NCBI GenBank assembly: GCA_039183205.1
Contig: JBCDBR010000001.1
Span: 62,001-126,000, forward strand
DNA length: 64,000 bases
Reading direction: 5' to 3'
Source: HKCCE3408 sp039183205
Lineage (GTDB): Bacteria; Pseudomonadota; Alphaproteobacteria; Rhodobacterales; Rhodobacteraceae
Shown here: piece after piece, positions 55,750-63,574 of the stretch
How positions within the stretch are numbered: position 1 is the stretch's first letter
Layout of the letters: every line of letters begins with the position of its first letter
The notes under the pieces: model-generated
What the model was told of the DNA's origin: nothing
The model's database searches: none
Seen by the model: only the letters and a program-made list of their open reading frames with translations
Made by a program: the position numbers and the translations under genes

Positions 55750-56270
55750 ATACTATGATCCCAGCCTGGGTCGATGGGGACCTAACTCCGGTCGAAAAGC
55801 TTGACGCCCATATCCGCGGGCTAAAGCACCGGGCAATTTCTGTTTTTGTGATGCGCGGCAATGAGGTCCTGTTGCAGCGTCGTGCTTTAGGCAAATACCA
55901 TACGCCCGGGCTCTGGGCGAATACCTGCTGCACCCATCCGCATTGGGACGAAGCGCCGTCTACCTGCGCTGAGCGACGCTTGGACGAAGAGCTTGGGATC
56001 CGGAACGTACCACTGATGTATCGCGATACGGTCGAATATCGTGCCGATGTCGGCGGTGGGTTGATCGAACACGAGGTGGTGGACATTTTCCTCGGCGATG
56101 CGCCCGATGGGCTTGTGCTAAAGCCGAACCCCGATGAGGTGATGGATACCATTTGGCGCCCGCTAGACAGCCTGACCGATGAGGTGGCGCAAAACCCGCA
56201 ACGGTTCACGCCCTGGATCGCGATTTATCTGCGTGATCATGCGGCGGCGATTTTCGGCGCGGCGGTTTAG
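55746..56270 (+). CDS. idi: isopentenyl-diphosphate delta-isomerase, type I
   Basis: Interconverts isopentenyl and dimethylallyl diphosphate for carotenoid and phytol chains. It has 174 residues and a Nudix-like fold: catalytic Cys in NTCCTHPHW and Glu in EHEVVDIF; AERRLDEELGI is the Nudix-like helix. Last gene of the bchG-bch2-bchP-idi unit. Converges on dxs, overlapping its stop by 4 bp. Confidence 0.93.
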   Translation: MNTMIPAWVDGDLTPVEKLDAHIRGLKHRAISVFVMRGNEVLLQRRALGKYHTPGLWANTCCTHPHWDEAPSTCAERRLDEELGIRNVPLMYRDTVEYRADVGGGLIEHEVVDIFLGDAPDGLVLKPNPDEVMDTIWRPLDSLTDEVAQNPQRFTPWIAIYLRDHAAAIFGAAV

Positions 56271-58186
56271 GCCCGCGCCTTTCCGAATTCGGCCGTTTCC
56301 AAACCTAATGCGCGCAGTGCCGCACATGCGATATCGTCGGCGGTCAATCCAGCATCGGCATACATCTCTGCCGGGCTTGCCTGATCGATGAACCGATCCG
56401 GCAGTACCAACGTGCGGATCGCAAGACCCCGGTCGAGTTGCCCGCTGGCAGCCAAGTGATGAAGAACCATGCCCCCAAAGCCCAGCATAGCGCCTTGCTC
56501 AACGGTGATGAGGGCGGCGTGATTTCGGGCGAGATCATCGATCAACGCGGTGTCGAGCGGCTTGGCAAAGCGAGCGTCGGCCACGGTTACACCGATGCCG
56601 CGCGCCTCCAGCGCTTCGGCCGCGCGCAATGCCTCGGCCAGATGGGCACCAAAGGATAAAATCGCGACCGCGTCGCCTTCTTGCACGATCCGTCCGCGCC
56701 CGATGGGCAGAACCTTCCCCTGCTCGGGCAGATCGACGCCCTCGCCCTCGCCGCGCGGATATCGCAACGCGATCGGACCGGCATCGTGATCAGCCATGGT
56801 CGCCATCATATGGATCAACTCGGCCTCATCGGCGCAGGCCATAACCGTCATGTTTGGCAACGCACTAAGGTATCCGACATCGAAGGCGCCGGCATGGGTC
56901 GGCCCATCGGCCCCTACGAGGCCCGCACGGTCGAGACAAAATCGTACTGGCAGGTTTTGCAACGCCACATCATGCACGATCTGATCGTAACCGCGCTGCA
57001 AAAAGCTCGAATAAATCGCGCAAAAGGGCTTGAGACCGCCGGCGGCCATGCCAGCGGCAAAAGTAACGGCATGTTGTTCTGCAATACCAACATCGAAAAG
57101 TCGTGAGGGATGCGCCTCTCCGAGAGCGGTAAGTCCTGTGCCGCCCGGCATCGCGGCGGTCACCCCGACAATCCGCGAATCTGTGTCTGCGAGGCGTTTT
57201 AGGCTCGATCCGAAGACACTTGTATACGACGGCGCGTTAGACTTTGCCTTTTTCTGCTGTCCGGTTTCGACGTCGAATTTTGCGACCCCGTGATAACAGT
57301 CATCGGCCCCTTCGGCCGGCGCGTATCCCTTGCCCTTCACCGTAACCGCGTGGATCAAAACCGGCTTCGTCGCGCAGGTTTTTGCAGATCGCAGAACCGT
57401 CAGCAGCTGGCCCATGTCGTGGCCGTCAATCGGCCCGACATAGTCAAAGCCCAAATGGTCGAACAGCGTTCCCTGTGCGGTGACGCCGGTGACCAACTGC
57501 CGGGCGCGTTCAGCGCTGGTCCTTAGGGGTTCGGGCAGATGCGCGGTCATTTCGTCGGCCATGGTCTTGAAGGCCATCATCGGCGAATTCGCGTAAAGCC
57601 CCGACAGATACGTTGACATCGCGCCGACCGGCGGTGCGATCGACATTTCGTTGTCGTTCAGGATGACGAACAATCTGCGGCCTTCCGCGCCGGCATTGTT
57701 GAGCGCTTCGTAGGCCATTCCGGCACTGATCGCGCCGTCACCAATGACCGCAATCGCATCCCCGGTCGCCTCGCCAAGATCGCGCGCCGTCGTGAAGCCA
57801 AGCGCCGCCGAAATGCTGGTCGATGAATGGGCCGCGCCGAAGGGATCATAGGGGCTTTCGCTGCGTTTGGTGAACCCGCTGAGACCGCCCTTCTGGCGCA
57901 GGGTGCGAATGCGATTGCGCCGGCCGGTGACGATCTTGTGCGGATAACATTGATGCCCGACATCCCAGATCAGTTTGTCGTAAGGGGTATTGAAAACAGC
58001 ATGGATCGCGACGGTCAGTTCCACGACGCCCAGTGACGATCCAAGATGCCCGCCCGTTTCTGAGACCGCTGCGATGGTCTCTGCCCGCAGCTCATGTGCA
58101 AGTCGGCCAAGCTCGCTGTCGGTCATACGCCGCAAATCGGCCGGGTAATTCACTTGGTCCAAAAGAGGCGTGCTGGGTCTGGTCAT
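56267..58186 (-). CDS. dxs: 1-deoxy-D-xylulose-5-phosphate synthase
   Basis: A thiamine-diphosphate enzyme starting the non-mevalonate isoprenoid pathway. It has 639 residues. ThDP motif GDGAISAGMAYEALNNAG then NDNEMSIAPPVG; transketolase part with YSSFLQRGYDQIVHDVALQ; catalytic His in GHQCYPHKI. The ATG at 58186 is chosen because the family begins MTRPSTPLLDQVN; the open frame further upstream starts from TTG without homology. In Rhodobacter sphaeroides dxs follows pufLMX; here it follows pufA directly with 464 bp between. Confidence 0.94.
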   Translation of the reverse strand: MTRPSTPLLDQVNYPADLRRMTDSELGRLAHELRAETIAAVSETGGHLGSSLGVVELTVAIHAVFNTPYDKLIWDVGHQCYPHKIVTGRRNRIRTLRQKGGLSGFTKRSESPYDPFGAAHSSTSISAALGFTTARDLGEATGDAIAVIGDGAISAGMAYEALNNAGAEGRRLFVILNDNEMSIAPPVGAMSTYLSGLYANSPMMAFKTMADEMTAHLPEPLRTSAERARQLVTGVTAQGTLFDHLGFDYVGPIDGHDMGQLLTVLRSAKTCATKPVLIHAVTVKGKGYAPAEGADDCYHGVAKFDVETGQQKKAKSNAPSYTSVFGSSLKRLADTDSRIVGVTAAMPGGTGLTALGEAHPSRLFDVGIAEQHAVTFAAGMAAGGLKPFCAIYSSFLQRGYDQIVHDVALQNLPVRFCLDRAGLVGADGPTHAGAFDVGYLSALPNMTVMACADEAELIHMMATMADHDAGPIALRYPRGEGEGVDLPEQGKVLPIGRGRIVQEGDAVAILSFGAHLAEALRAAEALEARGIGVTVADARFAKPLDTALIDDLARNHAALITVEQGAMLGFGGMVLHHLAASGQLDRGLAIRTLVLPDRFIDQASPAEMYADAGLTADDIACAALRALGLETAEFGKARA

Positions 58187-58453
58187 GTTGGTTCCGGTCG
58201 TTTGAAGGGTTCGAACGCGGCGTGGGTTTACCACGGCGTTCAATGGTCTGGCCTTAGGGGTCGGGGCGGCCGGTCACACCGCCCGAGCTGGCTCGCAAAC
58301 TTGGCGCCTATCGGTCGATGCTACAATTCTCGCCTCCTGTTTTAATTGCGCGCCTTAGGCAGCTTCGAATGACGCAATCCGCGCGCTGCGGCTTTCGGTG
58401 ATCTTGCTGGCCGGTCCGAAACGGGGCGGCCGATGTGTTTTGAGGGACGTTGC

Positions 58454-58507
58454 GCGGGACGAACCCACCCGATCATTAATCGGGCCATCGCCCTGGGTGG
58501 GTCCCGC
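58454..58507 (-). other. second RNA hairpin downstream of pufA
   Basis: A 13-bp stem (GCGGGAC...CCACCC against GGGTGGGTCCCGC) with a 4-nt bulge. Its loop contains an alternative small stem CCCGAT / ATCGGG. No T-run follows, so it is more likely an RNA-stability element than a terminator. Confidence 0.65.
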
Positions 58508-58615
58508 CGCTTTTGCGGTGTAACTCGGTCATCGCTCAGCATTGCCATAGCGTATCTCCGCTGCGGTATCCTGGCGCGTCTGGTCTTTTCGCCGCGGTCC
58601 AAATCATTGTTGATA

Positions 58616-58642
58616 GCCGCGGGCGATCGCGCCGCCCGCGGC
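58616..58642 (-). other. first RNA hairpin downstream of pufA
   Basis: A perfect 9-bp stem GCCGCGGGC / GCCCGCGGC with a 9-nt loop, 8 bases after the pufA stop codon. It fits the known intercistronic hairpin that protects pufBA messenger RNA from 3' decay in Rhodobacter. No T-run. Confidence 0.75.
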
Positions 58643-58650
58643 AGAGTTCT

Positions 58651-58809
58651 TTAGAAGCCCGACGTTGTCGCGGCTTGTTCGAACCAGTTCAGTCCAGACG
58701 ACAGAACCACCAGGTGGATCATTGCCGCCAACAGGAATAGGAACACGCCCTGGGCCACGAAGACGCGGCGCGGGTCAAAAATGAGCCAGATCTTATAGAA
58801 TTTCGACAT
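58651..58809 (-). CDS. pufA: light-harvesting 1 alpha polypeptide
   Basis: A 52-residue single-helix antenna protein. N-terminus MSKFYKIWLIFDPRRVFVAQG, helix about 16-38, bacteriochlorophyll-ligand His32 in AAMIHLVVLS, then LNWFEQAA. Too short for most gene finders. GAGGTG of its Shine-Dalgarno overlaps the pufB stop; 8 bases separate the two genes. Its stop is followed by a hairpin and not by pufL. Confidence 0.95.
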   Translation of the reverse strand: MSKFYKIWLIFDPRRVFVAQGVFLFLLAAMIHLVVLSSGLNWFEQAATTSGF

Positions 58810-58817
58810 GGTTCACC

Positions 58818-58976
58818 TCATGCTCCGCCGCCGAACCACGGCGCCCAGATGTACGTGGCGATGTGAGCAACCAGGCATGCGCCTGCAAAGAGCCAGAGCC
58901 CGCTCATATACACCGCGTGCAGTTCCTGCGCCTGCTCGTCGGTCAGACCCGTGAAGGACAGGTCACTTTCAGCCAT
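58818..58976 (-). CDS. pufB: light-harvesting 1 beta polypeptide
   Basis: A 52-residue antenna protein starting MAESDLSFTGLTDEQAQELHAVYMSGLWLF. His38 (VAHIATYIW) is the bacteriochlorophyll ligand, and His20 the second conserved His. C-terminus IWAPWFGGGA. GGAGGAAAG lies directly before the ATG at 58976; the open frame further upstream is not coding. It pairs with PufA in the LH1 ring. Confidence 0.96.
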   Translation of the reverse strand: MAESDLSFTGLTDEQAQELHAVYMSGLWLFAGACLVAHIATYIWAPWFGGGA

Positions 58977-59180
58977 AAACTTTCCTCCGGAACGTTTGAC
59001 TGATGCCGCGCACCCCGCGGCCAGGCACCGGCAAGACCTCATTGCCCTGCCGGAATTCCACCCGCCTGCGCGAGCAAGCGGGAAGAAATCAGTCTCGGCT
59101 CCGGTCTTGCCGAGGTTACTTTGGCGCCCGACCGGCCTTGGTCTGTTTTGGCCGGCTCAGGTGCAATCCCAGGCCCTAAG
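58977..59180 (-). other. pufQ-pufB spacer, five consecutive hairpins
   Basis: No gene. Perfect stems of 5-6 bp at 59005-59021, 59028-59053, 59061-59082, 59094-59114 and 59132-59155 lie one after another, the third with an apical GCGA on the plus strand. It is a structured 5' region of the pufBA message and possibly its processing site. Confidence 0.65.
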
Positions 59181-59402
59181 TCAGGCCGAGAAAATCATCG
59201 GCGTAATGATCCGTGCCTGAGACCAGGCGCGGGCCACGGGGCCTTTTGTCGCAAGGGTTCCACCGCGCAGCGCGGCCAAAGCCCAGGCGATCAATGCAAG
59301 CGGCAGTGCCGCCACAAAAATGACCGCAAAATAAAAGGTGAATTCCGCCCTTGGCGGTTTCGACCTGGACGAAATGGGCGCATTTGAAGTGACGTCAGCC
59401 AT
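59181..59402 (-). CDS. pufQ: PufQ, bacteriochlorophyll-related regulatory/assembly protein
   Basis: A 73-residue protein with one membrane helix (about 20-46: AEFTFYFAVIFVAALPLALIA) and the conserved tail GPVARAWSQARIITPMIF. In Rhodobacter it stimulates bacteriochlorophyll formation. The ATG at 59402 overlaps the bchZ end by 8 bp and gives the expected length; a longer frame is open inside bchZ. First gene of the puf operon. Confidence 0.9.
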   Translation of the reverse strand: MADVTSNAPISSRSKPPRAEFTFYFAVIFVAALPLALIAWALAALRGGTLATKGPVARAWSQARIITPMIFSA

Positions 59403-60879
59403 CCTGTCCTCCCTTTTGTAGGATGTCATTGCCCGTTGGTCGCAATGTCGCGACGACATCACGGTCAACGTGGTCCGATCCACTTTCGAGTGCGACTTTT
59501 TCTGCCGCATCCCGAAGCGTTTTGGCCGCTGAAATCCGGGTCAATATCGGATGTTCGGCGACAATTTTGTCCAATAGCTCTTGGGCGTCCTTGTCCCACG
59601 GGAAATCGCGCTTGAGCGCTGCCGGTGTGGACTGCGTGGCGTCAAGCTCACTGCCGAGTGGCAGGATATGAAACAGCGCATCGAAAAGTCCGTTACAAAT
59701 TTCCTGAAGAAGATACGTAGCCCCCGCATATCCCATGAATGGCGTGCCGGTCGCGCGCCGGATCGCGGCGCCGGGAAAGCTCGCGGCAATAAACGAAGGA
59801 CGTGGGCCATGCCCGCCAGCCTGTTCAGCAAGGTAGATTTTTTCGTTGATCGACCCCAGTACGATCAGCGGCTTTTGCGTCGCGATTTTATCGCGCACCG
59901 CGTCATTGTCGGTTTTGGCCCCCGCCTTTCGTGCAACTGCAAACTGGCAAGGCAGGCCAAGTTCGGCATCGAGGAAATTGCGAATTCCACGGGTATAGGT
60001 TTCATTCGCCACGATCCCAAAGCTCGCCGTGGCAAAGAAATCTTGGGTGACCGACCGCCACAAATCCCAAAGCGGCTTTAGGGTCGAGTGCTTTTCCTGT
60101 GCGATGAAAGGCTCCGGGTCGAGGCCGAGCATCTCACCAAGACGCCGCAGGAACTTTGTGGTCGAATCGATGCCGATCGGCGCTTGCAAGTAGGGTTTTC
60201 CCAGGACCTCTGCCAAACCGCGGCCAAATTCGCGGTACATCACGACATTAGCGTCCGCATTTACGAGGCTCCGCATCTCAGCCAAATGCGCGCCCATCGG
60301 CATGACCATGTTGATCTCGGCGCCAATGCCTTCGATGAGCCGACGAATTTCATGCAAATCGCTGGCCATGTTAAAGGTGCCATACATCGGGCCCAGAATG
60401 TTCACCCGCGGCTTAGCATCCTCGGCGCGTTTCTTTTCCGGTGGCATCCTGCCCTTGGTTTGACCGAATTCGGTGAAGAGCCATGTCATCGCGCGGTCTG
60501 CGGCTTGCCATTGGTCCTCGTCGATCGTGCGCGGCAGGAAACGTTGGATGTTTGTGCCTTGGGGCGTGACCCCGCCGCCGATCATTTCAGCAATCGATCC
60601 GGTGACGACAACGGCCGGCAGGGCCGGGTCGAGCGTCTTCCAGGCGCGCTTCATCGCGCCTTCGGTGCCGTCCCGGCCAAGTTCTTCTTCGCCCAAACCG
60701 GTTGTCACGATCGGCAATTCATGTGGAGGCAGCGCATCGGTGTAATGCAACACCGATGTAACCGGGAGGTTTTCGCAACCAACAGGGCCATCGATCACGA
60801 CCTGAAGGCCTTTCACGGCACAGAAGGCATAAACCGCCCCCCAATAGCCTCCGGCCCTATCGTGATCTTGGATCAACAT
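59395..60879 (-). CDS. bchZ: chlorophyllide a reductase subunit BchZ
   Basis: NifK-like subunit of the enzyme (BchX-Y-Z) that reduces ring B of chlorophyllide a. It has 494 residues: GPVGCENLPVTSVLHYTD near 27-45 with the cluster Cys, VVTGSIAEMIGGG, NILGPMYGTFNM and GYAGATYLLQEICN. ATG shares one base with the bchY stop. Its 3' end probably contains the puf promoter, as in Rhodobacter. Confidence 0.95.
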   Translation of the reverse strand: MLIQDHDRAGGYWGAVYAFCAVKGLQVVIDGPVGCENLPVTSVLHYTDALPPHELPIVTTGLGEEELGRDGTEGAMKRAWKTLDPALPAVVVTGSIAEMIGGGVTPQGTNIQRFLPRTIDEDQWQAADRAMTWLFTEFGQTKGRMPPEKKRAEDAKPRVNILGPMYGTFNMASDLHEIRRLIEGIGAEINMVMPMGAHLAEMRSLVNADANVVMYREFGRGLAEVLGKPYLQAPIGIDSTTKFLRRLGEMLGLDPEPFIAQEKHSTLKPLWDLWRSVTQDFFATASFGIVANETYTRGIRNFLDAELGLPCQFAVARKAGAKTDNDAVRDKIATQKPLIVLGSINEKIYLAEQAGGHGPRPSFIAASFPGAAIRRATGTPFMGYAGATYLLQEICNGLFDALFHILPLGSELDATQSTPAALKRDFPWDKDAQELLDKIVAEHPILTRISAAKTLRDAAEKVALESGSDHVDRDVVATLRPTGNDILQKGGQDG

Positions 60880-62393
60880 CAGATCATCTGCTCCGCTTTT
60901 GCAGCGCGCGCTTGTTTGTCGAGCTTCCGTTGATGTTGCGCGCGGAAATCCGGGCGGAGGTTCGGCCCGCGTTCCCAAATGCCGGCTGTATCGGCCTCCC
61001 CAACGCCATCGAAGAATTCCCGCATGGCGGTCATCCGGTCTTTGTTGCCCATTGCCGCCGTCACAACCTGCGCCAAGGAACCAGCCCCAGCGACGCCCAT
61101 AAGGGGTCGGGCAGAAATCAAATTGGTGAAGTAGAGCGCGGGAATGCCGGCCTCTTTCGCCTTTTGCACAACCGGTGTGGTCCCAATGGCGAGGTCCGGT
61201 TTGACGGCCTCAACGGCTGCACAATCATCCTCTAATGAGGCTCTAAACTGCACTTTCGTGCCTTTTGATGTCAGCCAGTCTAGATCTGGTTCCGACCATT
61301 TCGTTTTTGGGCAGGCCGTGCCGACATAAGGGATATTGGCGCCGCTTTCGATCAACAGCCGGGCGACCAAAAGTTCCGATCCCTCATAGCCTGACAGCGT
61401 GATCGTGCCGTCAATTGCACTGGACGCGAGGGCCTGTTTAATCGCCGGCAGAATAGCGTTCTGCGCATCTGCGACCTTTCCGGCAACCCCGCATGCATCG
61501 CCAATGGCCGCAAGCCAAGCGGCGGTACCGTCGTAGCCAACCGGCGCGGAGCCGACGATCGACCGACCAGCCGCCTCGAATTCCCGCACCGCTGCGGTAT
61601 AGAAGGGATGGATCGCCGCAACCGCGGCGCAATCCAAAGCAGAATAGAGCTCGCGCCACTCACGGCAGGGAACGACCGGACCTGCCGCCAGACCGAGCGG
61701 CGCGAGCATCCCACCGAGCCCTAGCGGATCAGCAGGAAACATTTCGCCCAACAGCGTAACCGATGGGCGGTCTGAAATACCCGCGGTCGGAGATTGTACC
61801 GGACCGGCCTCCGCCTCCGCGCGGGCATAGGAAAGCATGGCGCCAGCCAAGATATCCTTGGCCTCCGCATGCGTTGGAACGCCAAAGCCCGGCACGTCGA
61901 TGCCGATGATCCGGACACCGTTAATGTCATCGGGCAGCAAGCGCAGCGGCACGCCGCTGGCCGTCGGAACGCACAAGTTCGTAACGACGATCGCGTCGTA
62001 TTTCTCCGGATCGGCCATGTCGTGAACCGCGTCACGGATGTCTTCGAAGAGCTTCCCGGTCACCAAGGTTTCGGAATTAAACGGCACATAACCGACTGAC
62101 CGCCGCGCGCCGTAGAAGTGGCTGACAAAGCTCAGCCCGTAGACGCAACAGGCCGATCCCGACAATACGGTGCCAACACGGCGCATCCGCAGGCCAACAC
62201 GCAGGCTGCCAAATGCGGGGCACATTGATTGCGGCTTGTCATGCGGGCCAATCGGATAGTCTTGGGCGTATTTGTCCAGCAATTCGGACTGGCCGGCCGC
62301 ACGTGCCGCCGTCTCCATCTCGGTGCTGGCGTGGCACCCTCCTTCCGTCATCTCAGCGGTGTCCGCCGGGTCATATGCGACCCGATCAGTCAT
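60879..62393 (-). CDS. bchY: chlorophyllide a reductase subunit BchY
   Basis: NifD-like partner of BchZ. It has 504 residues from the ATG at 62393. N-terminal cysteines MCPAFGSLR and SGSACCVYGLSF would bind the 4Fe-4S cluster; VVTNLCVPTASGVPL and YVGTACPKTKW follow. It overlaps the small gene upstream by 8 bp rather than bchX directly. Confidence 0.94.
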   Translation of the reverse strand: MTDRVAYDPADTAEMTEGGCHASTEMETAARAAGQSELLDKYAQDYPIGPHDKPQSMCPAFGSLRVGLRMRRVGTVLSGSACCVYGLSFVSHFYGARRSVGYVPFNSETLVTGKLFEDIRDAVHDMADPEKYDAIVVTNLCVPTASGVPLRLLPDDINGVRIIGIDVPGFGVPTHAEAKDILAGAMLSYARAEAEAGPVQSPTAGISDRPSVTLLGEMFPADPLGLGGMLAPLGLAAGPVVPCREWRELYSALDCAAVAAIHPFYTAAVREFEAAGRSIVGSAPVGYDGTAAWLAAIGDACGVAGKVADAQNAILPAIKQALASSAIDGTITLSGYEGSELLVARLLIESGANIPYVGTACPKTKWSEPDLDWLTSKGTKVQFRASLEDDCAAVEAVKPDLAIGTTPVVQKAKEAGIPALYFTNLISARPLMGVAGAGSLAQVVTAAMGNKDRMTAMREFFDGVGEADTAGIWERGPNLRPDFRAQHQRKLDKQARAAKAEQMI

Positions 62394-62580
62394 CCGTATT
62401 TTGCGCCTCGGCGTTTGCGTTGAAGTCGCGCAAAACCGCATCGAGATCACTGATCGCGTCCCGCGATGCGTTGATCAACCAGCGCGATTCCTGGCAAAGC
62501 TGGGCACTTCGGCGCAGCAATTCTCCGCTGCGTTGGCGCACGAATGCTGTCTGTGACACAACCAGCTGCTCATACGTCAT
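62386..62580 (-). CDS. small helical protein of unknown function between bchX and bchY
   Basis: A 64-residue frame starting MTYEQLVVSQTAFVRQRSG and ending AEAQNTDD, almost entirely helical and charged with heptad-like spacing (LLRRSAQLCQESRWL, DAISDLDAVLRDF), one Cys, no membrane segment. It starts 11 bases before the bchX stop and ends 8 bases inside bchY, the same tight packing as the other genes of the operon. Third positions are GC-rich like its neighbours. I do not recognise a family. Confidence 0.65.
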   Translation of the reverse strand: MTYEQLVVSQTAFVRQRSGELLRRSAQLCQESRWLINASRDAISDLDAVLRDFNANAEAQNTDD

Positions 62581-63574
62581 CGTATATCACCTCAAGACTT
62601 TGTTTTGGTTTGGTGTTTTTGCCGCGCATATCCGCATCGGTTGCCGGCTCCAGCACGAAATTCGCGCCGGTTTCTTTGGCATCGAAAAGCGCAATCAGCG
62701 CGTCCTGGCTAAGGGGCTCTGGCCGCAAGGGCGGTGCATCTGCGACATTTTCGGCCAGCGAAGCGAACATGTCGCCCCAAGGCCCGGCAGAGGTTCCGAC
62801 GATCTGATAATTTGCGGATTTCTTGCGCAGATCGTCATCTGCCGGGATCGAAGCAAGCACCGGTATATCGACCGCCTCGGCAAAGGCTTGCGCCTCACCC
62901 GTGCCATCGTCTTTGTTGATCACGAGCCCTGCGACACCAACATTGCCGCCGAGCTTGCGGAAATATTCCACCGCCGAGCAGACATTGTTTGCCACATAAA
63001 GCGACTGTAGGTCGTTTGAGCCGACCAGGATCACCTTTTGCGCCATGTCTCGGGCAATCGGTAGGCCAAACCCGCCACAGACGACATCGCCCAGGAAGTC
63101 CAGCAAAACGTAATCAAAATCCCAATCGTGGAAGCCGAGCTTTTCCAGAAGCTCAAAGCCGTGGATGATGCCGCGCCCGCCGCAGCCGCGGCCAACTTCG
63201 GGGCCGCCCAATTCCATGGCAAAAACACCGCCGCGCTTGAAACACACATCGCCGATTTTGACCTCTTCACCGGCAAGCTTTTTCTTGGTTGAGGTCTCAA
63301 TGATCGTGGGGCAGGCCTTGCCGCCAAACAACAGGCTCGTCGTGTCCGATTTCGGATCGCATCCGATCAGCAAAACGCGTTTGCCGAGCTCGGCCATCAT
63401 ATGGCTGAGATTGGCGAGCGTGAATGACTTGCCGATACCGCCCTTCCCATAGATCGCAATGATCTGGGTTTTCTTCGTGGGCTCCGACGCTGGCACTTCA
63501 AGCGTTGGTTCCTCGGACGCCTCGGCGCGCAGGCCGGAATCGTAGTCTTTGAGATTTGGCACATCGAGCGTCAT
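62570..63574 (-). CDS. bchX: chlorophyllide a reductase iron protein BchX
   Basis: NifH-like ATPase donating electrons to BchY-BchZ. It has 334 residues: P-loop YGKGGIGKSFTLANL near 42, cluster cysteines in GRGCGGRG and GDVVCGG. N-terminal extension of about 35 acidic residues as usual for BchX. ATG overlaps the bchC stop (ATGA). Confidence 0.95.
   Translation of the reverse strand: MTLDVPNLKDYDSGLRAEASEEPTLEVPASEPTKKTQIIAIYGKGGIGKSFTLANLSHMMAELGKRVLLIGCDPKSDTTSLLFGGKACPTIIETSTKKKLAGEEVKIGDVCFKRGGVFAMELGGPEVGRGCGGRGIIHGFELLEKLGFHDWDFDYVLLDFLGDVVCGGFGLPIARDMAQKVILVGSNDLQSLYVANNVCSAVEYFRKLGGNVGVAGLVINKDDGTGEAQAFAEAVDIPVLASIPADDDLRKKSANYQIVGTSAGPWGDMFASLAENVADAPPLRPEPLSQDALIALFDAKETGANFVLEPATDADMRGKNTKPKQSLEVIYDDV

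Larger units (their letters stand above)
58187..58650 (-). other. pufA-dxs spacer where pufL and pufM would be expected
   Basis: 464 bases without a recognisable gene. It contains two strong hairpins (listed separately), a lone AGGAGG on the minus strand at 58338-58333 followed six bases later by TTG and at once TAG, and an imperfect inverted repeat at 58214-58240 next to dxs. All three frames were read on the minus strand and none shows pufL, pufM, pufC or pufX similarity. Confidence 0.7.

Noticed and set aside
58187..58240. GTTCGAACC near dxs, checked as a tRNA T-loop
   Set aside because: No cloverleaf could be built around it; it is part of an imperfect inverted repeat next to dxs.
58342..58602. 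An 86-codon minus-strand frame between pufA and dxs, considered as pufX or a new gene
   Set aside because: It has no membrane helix, is extremely Arg/Pro-rich and contains the long pufA-downstream hairpin within it. The internal ATG at 58548 does have GGAG upstream, so it is not fully excluded, but coding character is poor.
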